A stretch of DNA of 64,000 nucleotides from Glaciihabitans tibetensis. GTDB lineage: Bacteria > Actinomycetota > Actinomycetes > Actinomycetales > Microbacteriaceae. The notes beneath the pieces are model-generated. The model did not search any database. It saw only the letters and a list, made by a program, of their open reading frames with translations, and was not told the DNA's origin. The stretch lies in NCBI RefSeq assembly GCF_003003265.1, contig NZ_PVTL01000008.1, positions 113,958 through 177,957 of the forward strand, in the 5' to 3' direction. This document shows, piece after piece, positions 35,940 through 44,393 of the stretch (positions within the stretch are counted from its first letter, which is position 1; each line of letters opens with the position of its first letter). The position numbers were made by a program, and so were the translations under genes.

Positions 35940-37087
35940 AGCTCGCTGAGCTGACGACCCTGCGCGTCGGGGGCGACGCTGCGACAGTACTCGCGCCCGA
36001 GACCTCCGAGCAGCTGGTCGCCACCGTTCGCGAGGTGTGGGCGAGCGGCGAGGACTGGTTGCTCCTCGGCGGCGGATCTAATGTTCTAATCGGCGATGAC
36101 GATTTCGACGGGACCGTGGTGCGCGTTGTCACGCGCGGCATCGAGGCTGTGCAGGTGTCGAGTTCTCCCACTATCCATCTGCGGGTCGAGGCGGGCGAGC
36201 CGTGGGACTTCCTCGTCGAAACCGCCGTGGCGAACGGTTGGGCAGGCATCGAGGGTCTCTCCGGAATCCCGGGATCCTGCGGTGCAGCGCCCATCCAGAA
36301 CATCGGCGCCTATGGACAGGAGCTGTCTGACTGCCTCGTCGCCATCGACTTCCTCGACTTCCTCAGCGGCGAGGTCGAGCGCATCACCGCCGCCGACCTC
36401 AACCTGGGCTATCGCACTTCCATACTCAAGCAGGGCCGTCAGGGTCTCGTGCTGGCGATCGAGCTGGAATTGACGGCGGATGACTCGGGCCTCAGTACCC
36501 CGATTCGCTACGCGCAACTGGCCTCGGCCCTCGGGGTGGAACTCGGGGCGCGTGTACCCCTCACGCAGGCCCGCGACACCGTGCTCGCTGTGCGCGCCAG
36601 CAAGGGCATGGTTCTCGATCCGGCCGACCCCGATTCCGTCAGCGCCGGGTCGTTCTTCACCAACCCCATCGTCACCCAGTCTTTCGCGCGCCAGCTGCCC
36701 GCCGCCGCACCGCGCTGGTCGCTCGCTCCCGAGGCCGCCGACGTGGTGGTGCCGCTGGATGCGCCCGCGGATTCAGGTGCGAGTCCACTCGCTGGCGGCG
36801 CCGATGACGGGGTGCCGGCGGTCCCGCGGCCCACGACCACTGCGGAGCCGACCCTGGTGAAGCTCAGCGCCGCGTGGCTGATCGAAAACGCGGGCATCAC
36901 GCGAGGATTTTCGCTGCCGGGCTCGCGCGCGGCGGTCTCCTCCAAGCACACGCTCGCGCTGACCAACCGCGGCGGCGCGACCGCCACCGAGATCAGCGCG
37001 CTCGCGCGCTACATCCAGACCCGCGTGCTTTCGGAGTTCGGCGTGCGCCTGTACCCCGAGCCGGTAATGGTGAACGTGCAGTTCTAG
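35936..37087 (+). CDS. murB: UDP-N-acetylmuramate dehydrogenase
   Basis: 383 residues. It reduces UDP-GlcNAc-enolpyruvate to UDP-MurNAc. The FAD motifs are LLLGGGSNVLIGDDDFDG and GIEGLSGIPGSCGAAPIQNIGAYGQE (written here in part), the proton-donor Ser is in VSAGSFFTNPIV, and the C-terminal Glu in RLYPEPVMVNVQF. An Ala/Pro/Gly-rich insertion of about 40 residues (about 263-303, PADSGASPLAGGADDGV) separates the halves of the third domain and lengthens the protein. The first part of the motif above spans residues about 102-127. Confidence 0.94.
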   Translation: MKLAELTTLRVGGDAATVLAPETSEQLVATVREVWASGEDWLLLGGGSNVLIGDDDFDGTVVRVVTRGIEAVQVSSSPTIHLRVEAGEPWDFLVETAVANGWAGIEGLSGIPGSCGAAPIQNIGAYGQELSDCLVAIDFLDFLSGEVERITAADLNLGYRTSILKQGRQGLVLAIELELTADDSGLSTPIRYAQLASALGVELGARVPLTQARDTVLAVRASKGMVLDPADPDSVSAGSFFTNPIVTQSFARQLPAAAPRWSLAPEAADVVVPLDAPADSGASPLAGGADDGVPAVPRPTTTAEPTLVKLSAAWLIENAGITRGFSLPGSRAAVSSKHTLALTNRGGATATEISALARYIQTRVLSEFGVRLYPEPVMVNVQF

Positions 37088-37152
37088 GGCAGGTCAGGGC
37101 TGGGCAGGTCAGGCTGGGCGCCAGGTCCGAACGCGCCCAGCGCGACTGCGAC

Positions 37153-37866
37153 CTAGCCCTGAGCGGCGAACAGGTCCGCGTAGCGCTCCTGTGGCGTGAG
37201 GGTCAGCGAGGACTTGGCGAACGTGGCGGTCTCGTCGGCGAGAACCTCGCTGGCGCCGGCTTCGAGTCCATCCAGCGCTGCTGTCACGAGTTCGGTCGGA
37301 GAGAGCTTCTCCGCCTCGTATCCCGCCGTCATGTCGGTGTCGACCAGTCCCATGTGGAGGCCAAGAACCTGGGTTCCCTGGCCAGCGAGTTCGAGACGAA
37401 TGCCGTCGGTCAGGCTCCAGGCGGCTGCTTTTGTGGCGGCATAGACGGTGGCGCCCGGAGCGGAGAACCAGGACAGAGCCGAAACCACGTTCAGAATTGC
37501 TCCGCCGCCGTTGGCCGCGAGAATTGGAGCGAACGCACGGGTCATCGCCAACGGACCAAAGAAGTTCGTCTCCAGATCACGACGCACCGCGCCCAGATCG
37601 CCGCCGAGCAGGGTCGCACCCGACGAAACGCCGGCGTTGTTGATGAGTAACTGAACATCTCCCGCCAGCGCGGCCGCAGCTTCGACCTGTGTGTGGTCGG
37701 TGACATCGAGGGCAACCAGCTCGACGCCGTCCCCATCCATGCCTTCGATGCTGCGCGCGGCAGCGTAAATCTTGGCCGCGCCGCGGCGCTTCAGCTCGCG
37801 CACGAACTCCGCGCCGATCCCGCGATTGGCTCCGGTGACGAGGACAACTGATCCGTTGATCTGCAT
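37153..37866 (-). CDS. SDR-family oxidoreductase
   Basis: 237 residues from ATG 37866. The Rossmann motif is VLVTGANRGIGAEFVREL, then LLINNAGVS; the catalytic Ser lies in NVVSALSWFS and Tyr-Lys in YAATKAAAWS. It is a classical short-chain dehydrogenase with unknown substrate. It is divergent from a TetR regulator (85-nt gap) that probably controls it. Confidence 0.93.
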   Translation of the reverse strand: MQINGSVVLVTGANRGIGAEFVRELKRRGAAKIYAAARSIEGMDGDGVELVALDVTDHTQVEAAAALAGDVQLLINNAGVSSGATLLGGDLGAVRRDLETNFFGPLAMTRAFAPILAANGGGAILNVVSALSWFSAPGATVYAATKAAAWSLTDGIRLELAGQGTQVLGLHMGLVDTDMTAGYEAEKLSPTELVTAALDGLEAGASEVLADETATFAKSSLTLTPQERYADLFAAQG

Positions 37867-37879
37867 GACAAACCTTTCT

Positions 37880-37936
37880 GTAGTGAACGTTAGGTAATGG
37901 CTCACGAGACCGTAGCACAATTCGTAGTGGGCGTTA
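37880..37936. promoter_or_regulatory. Direct repeats in the SDR/TetR intergenic region
   Basis: GTAGTGAACGTTA (from 37883) and GTAGTGGGCGTTA (from 37924) share 11 of 13 bases and lie about 41 nt apart, roughly four helical turns, in the shared promoter region. They may be operator sites for the TetR protein. Confidence 0.4.
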
Positions 37937-37951
37937 TAGAATGGACGCACG

Positions 37952-38500
37952 ATGGCAGGCAGACCCAGACAATTCGACCGCGAGGCGGCGCTCATCGTCG
38001 CGATGGAACAGTTCTGGCGCGACGGGTACGAGGCGACCACCGTCTCGAGGCTGACCGCCGAGATGGGAATCACGCCCCCCAGCCTGTACGCGGCCTTCGG
38101 CGACAAGGATCAGCTGTTCGACGCCTCCGCGAGCTGCTACTTCGATAACGTCAGCGCGCAGGCCGCCAAGGTTCTCGACCGGCCGACCGCGCGCGAGGCG
38201 ATCACCGAGCTGATGTGGTCGACAGCCGCCGCGCATACCGACACGGCAACCCCACCTGGCTGTTTTATGCTCACCGAGCCCCGCCTCGCCGACCAGCGAA
38301 ATCTTATGCGCCAACAGATTGCGCAGCGACTCGAGCGTGGCGTCACCGACGGTGACCTTCCGCCGCAAACGTCTCCCGGCGAGCTCGCAACTTTCATCAT
38401 TGCCGTGATGGGTGGGATGTCGGCGCGCGCACGCGACGGCGGAACCCGGGAAGACCTGGGCGCCATAGTGAAGCTCGCGCTCGCAGTCCTGCCCGGCTAG
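37952..38500 (+). CDS. TetR-family regulator
   Basis: 182 residues. The HTH is in MEQFWRDGYEATTVSRLTAE, continuing MGITPPSLYAAFGDKDQLF, which is typical of the TetR subfamily that controls divergent SDR or oxidoreductase genes. The C-terminal TetR_C domain includes a Cys (PPGCFML) also seen in related regulators of quinone or aldehyde stress. It probably represses the SDR gene and itself. Confidence 0.93.
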   Translation: MAGRPRQFDREAALIVAMEQFWRDGYEATTVSRLTAEMGITPPSLYAAFGDKDQLFDASASCYFDNVSAQAAKVLDRPTAREAITELMWSTAAAHTDTATPPGCFMLTEPRLADQRNLMRQQIAQRLERGVTDGDLPPQTSPGELATFIIAVMGGMSARARDGGTREDLGAIVKLALAVLPG

Positions 38501-38509
38501 CGTCAGACT

Positions 38510-38944
38510 ATGGAACCCGGGGTGCACTTCATCACCTTCTCAACCCGTAGCCTCGACGCCGCGCGCGCCCTGTACGTGGATGGCCTGGGCTGGACTCCGC
38601 TGATGGATGTCGCGGGCGAGATCATCTTCTTTCAGGTAGCTCCCGGCGTGGTGCTCGGATTGTTCGACGCGGTGAAGTTCGCGGACGACCTGGGGGTGGA
38701 CCCCGCGGCATCCACCGGTCTGAGCGGCGCAACGCTCTCGCGCAACGTGGGCAGCGCGGAGGAAGTCACCGCGCTCGCCGACGCGTTCGTGACTGCGGGT
38801 GCAACGATGCTCAAGTCGCCGCAGGCGGGAGCGTTCGGCGGCATCTTCCACGCGCACGTGCAGGATCCGAACGGGCTGATTTGGGAGATCGCGCACAACC
38901 CGGGTTGGCGCATTGACGAGGCTGGCACCGTCCACTTCGGATAG
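38510..38944 (+). CDS. VOC-superfamily (glyoxalase-like) protein
   Basis: 144 residues: [24 protein letters not shown] at the start, and [24 protein letters not shown] near the end, which are the two beta-alpha-beta-beta-beta halves with His and Glu metal ligands. It begins 9 nt after tetR and may be cotranscribed. The substrate is unknown. Confidence 0.9.
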   Translation: MEPGVHFITFSTRSLDAARALYVDGLGWTPLMDVAGEIIFFQVAPGVVLGLFDAVKFADDLGVDPAASTGLSGATLSRNVGSAEEVTALADAFVTAGATMLKSPQAGAFGGIFHAHVQDPNGLIWEIAHNPGWRIDEAGTVHFG

Positions 38945-38997
38945 GTCCACGAATTTCAGTAAGCTCCGCCGCGTGCGACGCAACGGCTGGTTAGCAT

Positions 38998-40371
38998 GTG
39001 ACGGTGACGGATACTTCAGCGCGCACCTCGCTTCCGGCGGTCACCCGCGACTTTATGGCGCCGGCCGGCCGGATCGTCGGGTTCGTTGATGGTGACGTCG
39101 TGCGGGTGCTCGGGGTGCCGTACGCCGAAGCCGCCCGGTTCGAGCCGCCGCGACCCGTGGCTGTGAGCACGCCTGGCCCGTTCTTCGGCTTCCATAAAGC
39201 GCCGGCCTCACCCCAGCGCTCATCGCCCGTTCTCGACTTTCTGGTCGAGGGTGCCAACGACGGCATCACCTATTCCGAGAATTGCCAGGCGCTCTCGATC
39301 ACGGTGCCATCCGACCTGGAGCCGGGCGAGCGGCTCCCGGTGATGGTGTGGATCCACGGCGGCTCCTACGTCACGGGCGCCGGCGACCTCGACATCTACG
39401 ACCCGCGCGCGCTCGTTGCCGAGCAGCGAGTCATTGCGGTCAACGTCACATTCCGCCTGGGCATCCTCGGCTGGCTCGGGTTTGGCAACGGCTCCGCGCC
39501 CGCCAACCTCGGGCTGCTCGACATCATCGCCGCCCTGCGCTGGATCAACACCAACATCGAGGCGTTTGGCGGTGCGGCCGACGCGGTCACGCTGTTCGGC
39601 CAGTCCGCCGGCGGCGACGCCATCGCCCACCTCATGATCAGCGAGGGCGCCGCGGGGCTCTTCCAGCGTGCGATCGTGCAGAGCGCACCCCTCGGAATCA
39701 GTCGCGGTCGCTCCCGCATGTCCCGCACCATGGCCCGCGTGATCGGAACTCCGGCGCCCGGCGCCTCCGTCGACGCCCTGCTCGCGCTCCAGTCCACGGC
39801 CGAACGCGTGGCCCTGCCCTTCGGCCTGCGCGGCGGAATGCCGTTCGGAACCCAGTACGGTCACGCGCCGCTGCCCGCGGAGCGCGACCTCGACGCAGCC
39901 TGGTCGAAGGTCGCTCCCGCCATCGACCTGATGATCGGCACGACGGTCGAGGAGACGGGCCTCTACCTCGGCGCTGTGCCTGCGCTTGGCCGGTTCGTGC
40001 GGCTTCCCGGCATCCGCTCATCAATAAGGTGGATGCTGGTGCGCCCCACCACCCGCCTGACTTACACCCGCGACGCCCACCGCTTCGCTGCGCGGCACCG
40101 GGCCGCAGGGGGCAGGGCCGCGGTGTACGAGGTGACCTGGAAGCCGGTCGGCGCACCCGTCGGCGCGGTGCACATGATCGAGATCCCGCTGCTGCTCGGT
40201 TCCCGCCGGGCCTGGCAACGCACCTCGCTTATGGGCTCAACCCGCTGGGACGAGATCGACCGCCGCGGCAGGCGCGTGCGCGAGATCTGGGCTGACTTCG
40301 CACGCACGGGTCGGGTGCCGAGCGACGCTGCCGCGGGACTCGCCGGCACAATCCGGTTCGCGCGCGACTAG
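38998..40371 (+). CDS. Type-B carboxylesterase
   Basis: 457 residues, GTG start. The oxyanion HGGSYVTGAG is near residue 119, the nucleophile Ser in TLFGQSAGGDAIA near 200, the acidic residue in GTTVEETGLYL near 320 and the catalytic His in GAVHMIEIPLL near 390. No signal peptide is seen, so it appears cytosolic. The order (promiscuous ester hydrolase) is clear, but the substrate is not. It stands alone 53 nt after the VOC gene and convergent with the M20 gene. Confidence 0.92.
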   Translation: MTVTDTSARTSLPAVTRDFMAPAGRIVGFVDGDVVRVLGVPYAEAARFEPPRPVAVSTPGPFFGFHKAPASPQRSSPVLDFLVEGANDGITYSENCQALSITVPSDLEPGERLPVMVWIHGGSYVTGAGDLDIYDPRALVAEQRVIAVNVTFRLGILGWLGFGNGSAPANLGLLDIIAALRWINTNIEAFGGAADAVTLFGQSAGGDAIAHLMISEGAAGLFQRAIVQSAPLGISRGRSRMSRTMARVIGTPAPGASVDALLALQSTAERVALPFGLRGGMPFGTQYGHAPLPAERDLDAAWSKVAPAIDLMIGTTVEETGLYLGAVPALGRFVRLPGIRSSIRWMLVRPTTRLTYTRDAHRFAARHRAAGGRAAVYEVTWKPVGAPVGAVHMIEIPLLLGSRRAWQRTSLMGSTRWDEIDRRGRRVREIWADFARTGRVPSDAAAGLAGTIRFARD

Positions 40372-40378
40372 TTCGCGA

Positions 40379-41599
40379 CTAGTTCGCGAGAACTTCCGCA
40401 AGCAGCGGGATGCGCTCCCACAGCGAGTCGATGATGATGTGCTCGCTGCGGGCATGTGCGCCGCCGCCGCGCGGGCCGAAACCATCAACCACCGCGATGT
40501 CGGAGCTGCCGAGCAGATTGGTGTCCGCAGCGCCGGCGGCCGGGGCGCACCCGACGGGGAGGCCGGCGGCGGTTGCGCCGCGCTCGCCTTCAGCCGCGCC
40601 ACCGGAGATCGGTGCCTCCGCCGCGCAGCGCGCGATCAGTCCGGCCAATTCCTTGTCGGCAGCACGGGCTTTCCACGCGGGCCGATACGACAGCCGCGTC
40701 ACCTCAAGGGTGGCGCCCGGGCGAATCACCTGCAGTGCCTCGATCTCGCCCAGCACCTCTGACTCGATTTCCGGATCGGAGAACCGGAATCCCAGTACCG
40801 CCGAAGCGCCGTCGGACACCACGTTCGCGAGCCCCGGCGCCTCGATCGAGCCGAGGTTGTAGAGCACGGTCGTGTCCTCGCGGGTGGCGGCGCGTTCCGT
40901 CGCCCGCGCGGCGATCGCGCGCACCGCGAGCAGCTGGTCGAGGATCTCCTCGGTCGCGGAGACGCCCTTGTCGGGGTCGAGCGCCGCGTGCGCGGGGACG
41001 CCGGTGACGGTCAGCTTGAGGCGGGTGCTGCCGAGGCGTCCACACTTGAGGTCGCCGTTTGGATGCGGCGACTCGAAGCCGATCGCGGCAGAACAGCCCA
41101 CGGCGGTTGAGCGCAATAGCTCGGCCGAGCTGGGGGAGCCGATCTCCTCGTCGGCGGTGACGATGATGCGCACCGGACGGTGATCGGCGCCCGAGGAGCG
41201 CAGCAGTTCGAGCGCTTCCTCGATCACCACCAGGCCGGACTTCATGTCGTAGACGCCGGGGCCGGTGATGCGCGTGCCGTCGGTGGTCCACGGCACCTCG
41301 TCGGCGAGCGTGCCGCGAGCCCAGACAGTGTCCGAGTGCCCGATCAGCAGGATTGGCGGGGTGTCTGCCGCGGCGCCCCGTCCGGCGAGGTCCGCGACGA
41401 GGTGCGCGCCGCCGTCGACGTGGTGCAGCGTTACCGAAGCTCCGAGTTCCCGGTAACGGGCAGCGAGTTTCTCCACGAAGGAAACCAGTTCGTCGCGGTC
41501 GCCCGTGGGGGTTTCTTGGCGCACGTATGACTCGAGGCGGGCCAGTGCGCGGTCGCGTGCGGCGGCATCCCGCACCCAAAAATCGGGGTGATTCGTCAC
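40379..41599 (-). CDS. M20-family metallohydrolase, possible N-succinyl-amino-acid hydrolase
   Basis: 406 residues. Metal ligands are in LIGHSDTVWARGT, YDMKSGLVV, TADEEIGSP and the C-terminal GGAHARSEHIIID. Families here include ArgE, DapE, carboxypeptidase G2 and the desuccinylase of the N-succinylamino acid racemase pathway. A Gly/Ala-rich insert lies at about 325-350. It is divergent from the GNAT-SIS-racemase-PLP operon and shares with it a palindromic site at 41639. This neighbourhood makes hydrolysis of N-succinyl-L-amino acids the leading idea; sequence alone does not fix it. Confidence 0.9.
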   Translation of the reverse strand: MTNHPDFWVRDAAARDRALARLESYVRQETPTGDRDELVSFVEKLAARYRELGASVTLHHVDGGAHLVADLAGRGAAADTPPILLIGHSDTVWARGTLADEVPWTTDGTRITGPGVYDMKSGLVVIEEALELLRSSGADHRPVRIIVTADEEIGSPSSAELLRSTAVGCSAAIGFESPHPNGDLKCGRLGSTRLKLTVTGVPAHAALDPDKGVSATEEILDQLLAVRAIAARATERAATREDTTVLYNLGSIEAPGLANVVSDGASAVLGFRFSDPEIESEVLGEIEALQVIRPGATLEVTRLSYRPAWKARAADKELAGLIARCAAEAPISGGAAEGERGATAAGLPVGCAPAAGAADTNLLGSSDIAVVDGFGPRGGGAHARSEHIIIDSLWERIPLLAEVLAN

Positions 41600-41638
41600 G
41601 CCTGCTCCGTTCCTTTGTTCGCGAAGATGCTCCGTGAA

Positions 41639-41663
41639 CCAAAGATATGGTACCTATCTTTGG
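41639..41663. promoter_or_regulatory. Near-perfect 25-bp palindrome between divergent M20 and GNAT genes
   Basis: Arms CCAAAGATA (41639) and TATCTTTGG (41655) are exact complements around a TGGTACC core. The GGTACC centre fits the GT-AC core of GntR-family operators. No gntR gene is in this window. Confidence 0.75.
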
Positions 41664-41765
41664 ACTCTGTTCCCGTGATTATTCGTCTGCGCGTAACAAT
41701 CAGGACACATCGGGTGCCTATGATTGGCGCAACACGCACCACAAACCCAAAGGACGCGAACCAGC

Positions 41766-42626
41766 ATGGTCGACCCGCAGCTCACGGTGCAACCCACCCA
41801 GTCGCTCGCAGTGTTCCAGGCGGCGAACGCGCTCTACCTCCGGGTCTTCGGCTACACCGCCGCTGACCACAGCCTGAACCCGAAGCTGCTGTCGGCCATC
41901 GTGGGAAACGGGGGAGCGGCGGTCGCGGCGACCACCCCCGCGGGCGAGCTCATCGGATTCGCGTACGGCTTTGTCGGCTTCGACGGCGGCGCGCCCTACC
42001 TGTACTCCCAGGCGGCCTTCATTGATCCCGAGTACCAGGGACTCGGCATCGGGCGACTGCTCAAACAGGAGCAGGCGACCATTGCGACCCGTGCCGGCCT
42101 CACCTCAATGCGCTGGGCGTTCGACCCGATCCTTTCCCGCAACGCCCATTTCAATCTCAACGTGCTCGGAGCGGTCGGAGTGCGGTTCGCGCCGCACTAT
42201 TACGACGAGCCCGACTCCGATCGCCTGATCGTGGAGTGGGGGTTGGATGCCACGGAGCCCAGCCACCCCGACGCCGCAGCGGCCACGCCCGCAGCCGCGA
42301 TCGCGCCCGCCGACTGGGGTCACGCGCTGCCCGCGGACGCCGCCGGGGTGATTGCGGTGCCGATCCCGTCGGCCAGCCCGAAGTTGCTGGATCCCGCGCT
42401 GGTCGCAACGCTGCGGGTGAGCGTCGCTGACACTTTCACGGCCCTGTTCGCTCGGGGCTACACTGCGCAGTCCTGTGTGCGCGTTGACGACGCGACATCC
42501 ACGTACCTCTTCGCGCCGCACCTCGCCGCGCCGCACCTCGCCGCGCCGCACCTCGCCTCGCCGGTCCACGTGGCGCCGGTCCACGTGGCGCCGGGAGTTC
42601 CCGGCGAAGGATTGGGCTCGCGATGA
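41766..42626 (+). CDS. COG3375-type GNAT acyltransferase, possible D-amino acid N-succinyltransferase
   Basis: 286 residues from ATG 41766. The acyl-CoA motif is DPEYQGLGIGRLLKQEQ near residue 97; MRWAFDPILSRNAHFNLNVL and GVRFAPHYY follow, which is characteristic of the COG3375 group found beside N-succinylamino acid racemases. A tandem Pro-His-Leu repeat (APHLA units, then APVHVA) forms the C-terminal 30 residues and looks unstructured. The gene overlaps the next by 4 nt. Confidence 0.88.
   Translation: MVDPQLTVQPTQSLAVFQAANALYLRVFGYTAADHSLNPKLLSAIVGNGGAAVAATTPAGELIGFAYGFVGFDGGAPYLYSQAAFIDPEYQGLGIGRLLKQEQATIATRAGLTSMRWAFDPILSRNAHFNLNVLGAVGVRFAPHYYDEPDSDRLIVEWGLDATEPSHPDAAAATPAAAIAPADWGHALPADAAGVIAVPIPSASPKLLDPALVATLRVSVADTFTALFARGYTAQSCVRVDDATSTYLFAPHLAAPHLAAPHLASPVHVAPVHVAPGVPGEGLGSR
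42521..42595 (+). repeat. In-frame 15-nt minisatellite in the GNAT gene
   Basis: Three units of CGCCGCACCTCGCCG encode APHLA; two more of CCGGTCCACGTGGCG encode PVHVA. The pentapeptide resembles PPHLP in menD. Confidence 0.8.
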
Positions 42627-43264
42627 CCGGCTCGAACAGCTCGCTCAGCAGCCCCGAGGACCGCTACGCCGCACGGCTGCAGAAGAAGTCGTCGTCGTCG
42701 GTGCTGCGCGCGCGCATCGTCGAGAGCGAGAAGAAGAACCTCGCCGAAACCTTCGCGCACCTGGGGGAGGACGACGCGCTGGTGCGTGCCCCCGCGCGCA
42801 TCGTGGCTGCCCGCCGCCGCTACGTGCTCGGGTCGGGCAAGTCCTTCGCCTACGCCACCCTGTTCGCCTGGGACCTGTCGGCGGGCCTTGCGCAGGTTCT
42901 GCTTATCGACGAGGCGGCGGTGCGCTCGATCGAGGTGCTCAGTGACGTGCGTCCGACCGACGTGCTCGTGGTGTTCTCGTTCCGCCGCTACCAGCGGCAA
43001 AGTGTGCTCGTTGCCGAGAGGTTCGCAGCCGCGGGCGGTACGGTGATCGCCGTGACAGATTCGCCGGATGCCCCCGTCGCCGCCTTCGCGACCGAGACCG
43101 TCACGGTGCCCACTGCCAGCGCGAGTTACGCCGACTCGCCCACCGCTGTGGCCGCCGTCATCCACCTTCTCAGCACGCTCTCGATCGCCAGCGCCAAGGG
43201 TGCCCGGCGCCGGTTCGCCGAGCGGGAGCAGCTGAACCAGATTCTCAACAGCTACGTGGAGTAG
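42623..43264 (+). CDS. SIS-domain protein without HTH
   Basis: 213 residues. GSGKSFAYATLFAWDLSAGL near residue 70, DVLVVFSFRRYQRQSVLVAE, and VIAVTDSPDAPVA form an SIS (sugar isomerase) fold as in RpiR-family regulators, but the N-terminal DNA-binding HTH of RpiR is absent. It may be a phosphosugar-binding effector or isomerase. It is translated with the GNAT gene (4-nt overlap) and ends 7 nt before the racemase. Confidence 0.82.
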   Translation: MTGSNSSLSSPEDRYAARLQKKSSSSVLRARIVESEKKNLAETFAHLGEDDALVRAPARIVAARRRYVLGSGKSFAYATLFAWDLSAGLAQVLLIDEAAVRSIEVLSDVRPTDVLVVFSFRRYQRQSVLVAERFAAAGGTVIAVTDSPDAPVAAFATETVTVPTASASYADSPTAVAAVIHLLSTLSIASAKGARRRFAEREQLNQILNSYVE

Positions 43265-43271
43265 GAGCATC

Positions 43272-44393
43272 ATGAAAATAGTGGGCGTATCCCTGTTTGT
43301 GACCCGGCTCCCGCTGGTGCACGGCTTCGAAACCAGTTCGCATCGCAAGAGCCACCTCGACCACATCCTGGTGCGGTTCACCGACGAATCCGGCGCGGAA
43401 GGCTGGGGCGAGATTGCCTCGGCGACCGACCCGTTCTACTCATCAGAAACTGTCGACACCGCGTTGCTGGTGGCGAAGAAGTACATTGTTCCGGCCATCG
43501 TGGGCGTCGAGTTTGAGACCCCAGCCCAGCTCGCCACCACCTGGGCGCGGGTGCGCGGGCACGAGTTCGCCAAGGCCGGGTTCGACATGGCCGCGTGGAG
43601 TCTCTACTCGACCGTGCGCAACGAGCCCCTCGCCACCTCCCTCGGGGGTACCCGCACGGAGGTCGCCGCCGGGGTGTCGCTGGGCATCGAGGCATCCATC
43701 GACGCCTTGTTGGAAGAGGTCTCGCGCCACGTCGACGCCGGATATCGCCGGGTGAAGCTGAAAATCAAGCCGGGATGGGACCTCGAACCCGTGCGCGCCG
43801 TGCGGGCCGCTTTCCCCGATCAGGACGTGCACGTTGATGCGAACGGCATTTATTCAGATACGGATGCCACGACCGCACTCATGCGCAGCCTCGACGAATT
43901 CGGCCTCAGCATGATCGAGCAGCCCTACGCTCCGCGCAACTTCGTCGCCCACGCCACGCTGCAGGCGCGCCTCGACACCCCGATCTGCCTCGACGAAGCG
44001 GTCGTCGACCTCGACGACATCGGCACGATGGTCGCGCTCGGAGCCGGCAAGATCCTCAACATCAAGGTCTCGCGCATGGGCGGGTTGACGGTCGCGCTCG
44101 CCGCCCACGACCTGGCCCGCGACGCCGGGATTCCGGTGTGGTGCGGCGGCATGCACGAGTTTGGCATCGGCCGCGCGGCCAACGTCGCGCTGTCCTCCCT
44201 GGCGAACTTCAGCTACCCCTCCGACGTGTCCGCATCCGAAAAATACTATGAGAAAGACGTCATCTCCCCGCCCGTGACGGCGGAGGATGGGATGGTCACC
44301 GTGCCGGTGGCCGCGGGCCTCGGCTACACGGTTCTGCCCGACTGGATCGCCACCAACACCATCAGCCACGAGCACTATGGAGTCCACGCATGA
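43272..44393 (+). CDS. Enolase-superfamily racemase, N-succinylamino acid racemase type
   Basis: 373 residues. The KxK catalytic pair is in RRVKLKIKPGWD, the metal Asp in VDANGIYS, Glu in MIEQPYAP, Asp in ICLDEAV and the second Lys in ILNIKVSRMGGL. VWCGGMHEFGIGRAANVALSS and the SYPSDVSAS segment are close to the OSBS/NSAR subgroup. A separate MenC exists at 3471, so this copy is unlikely to serve menaquinone. With a COG3375 GNAT and M20 gene adjacent, racemisation of N-succinyl-amino acids is the best reading. Confidence 0.9.
   Translation: MKIVGVSLFVTRLPLVHGFETSSHRKSHLDHILVRFTDESGAEGWGEIASATDPFYSSETVDTALLVAKKYIVPAIVGVEFETPAQLATTWARVRGHEFAKAGFDMAAWSLYSTVRNEPLATSLGGTRTEVAAGVSLGIEASIDALLEEVSRHVDAGYRRVKLKIKPGWDLEPVRAVRAAFPDQDVHVDANGIYSDTDATTALMRSLDEFGLSMIEQPYAPRNFVAHATLQARLDTPICLDEAVVDLDDIGTMVALGAGKILNIKVSRMGGLTVALAAHDLARDAGIPVWCGGMHEFGIGRAANVALSSLANFSYPSDVSASEKYYEKDVISPPVTAEDGMVTVPVAAGLGYTVLPDWIATNTISHEHYGVHA

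Noticed and set aside
43272..44393. A second menC
   Set aside because: It shows the NSAR-type end motifs and amino-acid-module neighbours, and a true actinobacterial menC exists at 3471-4451.
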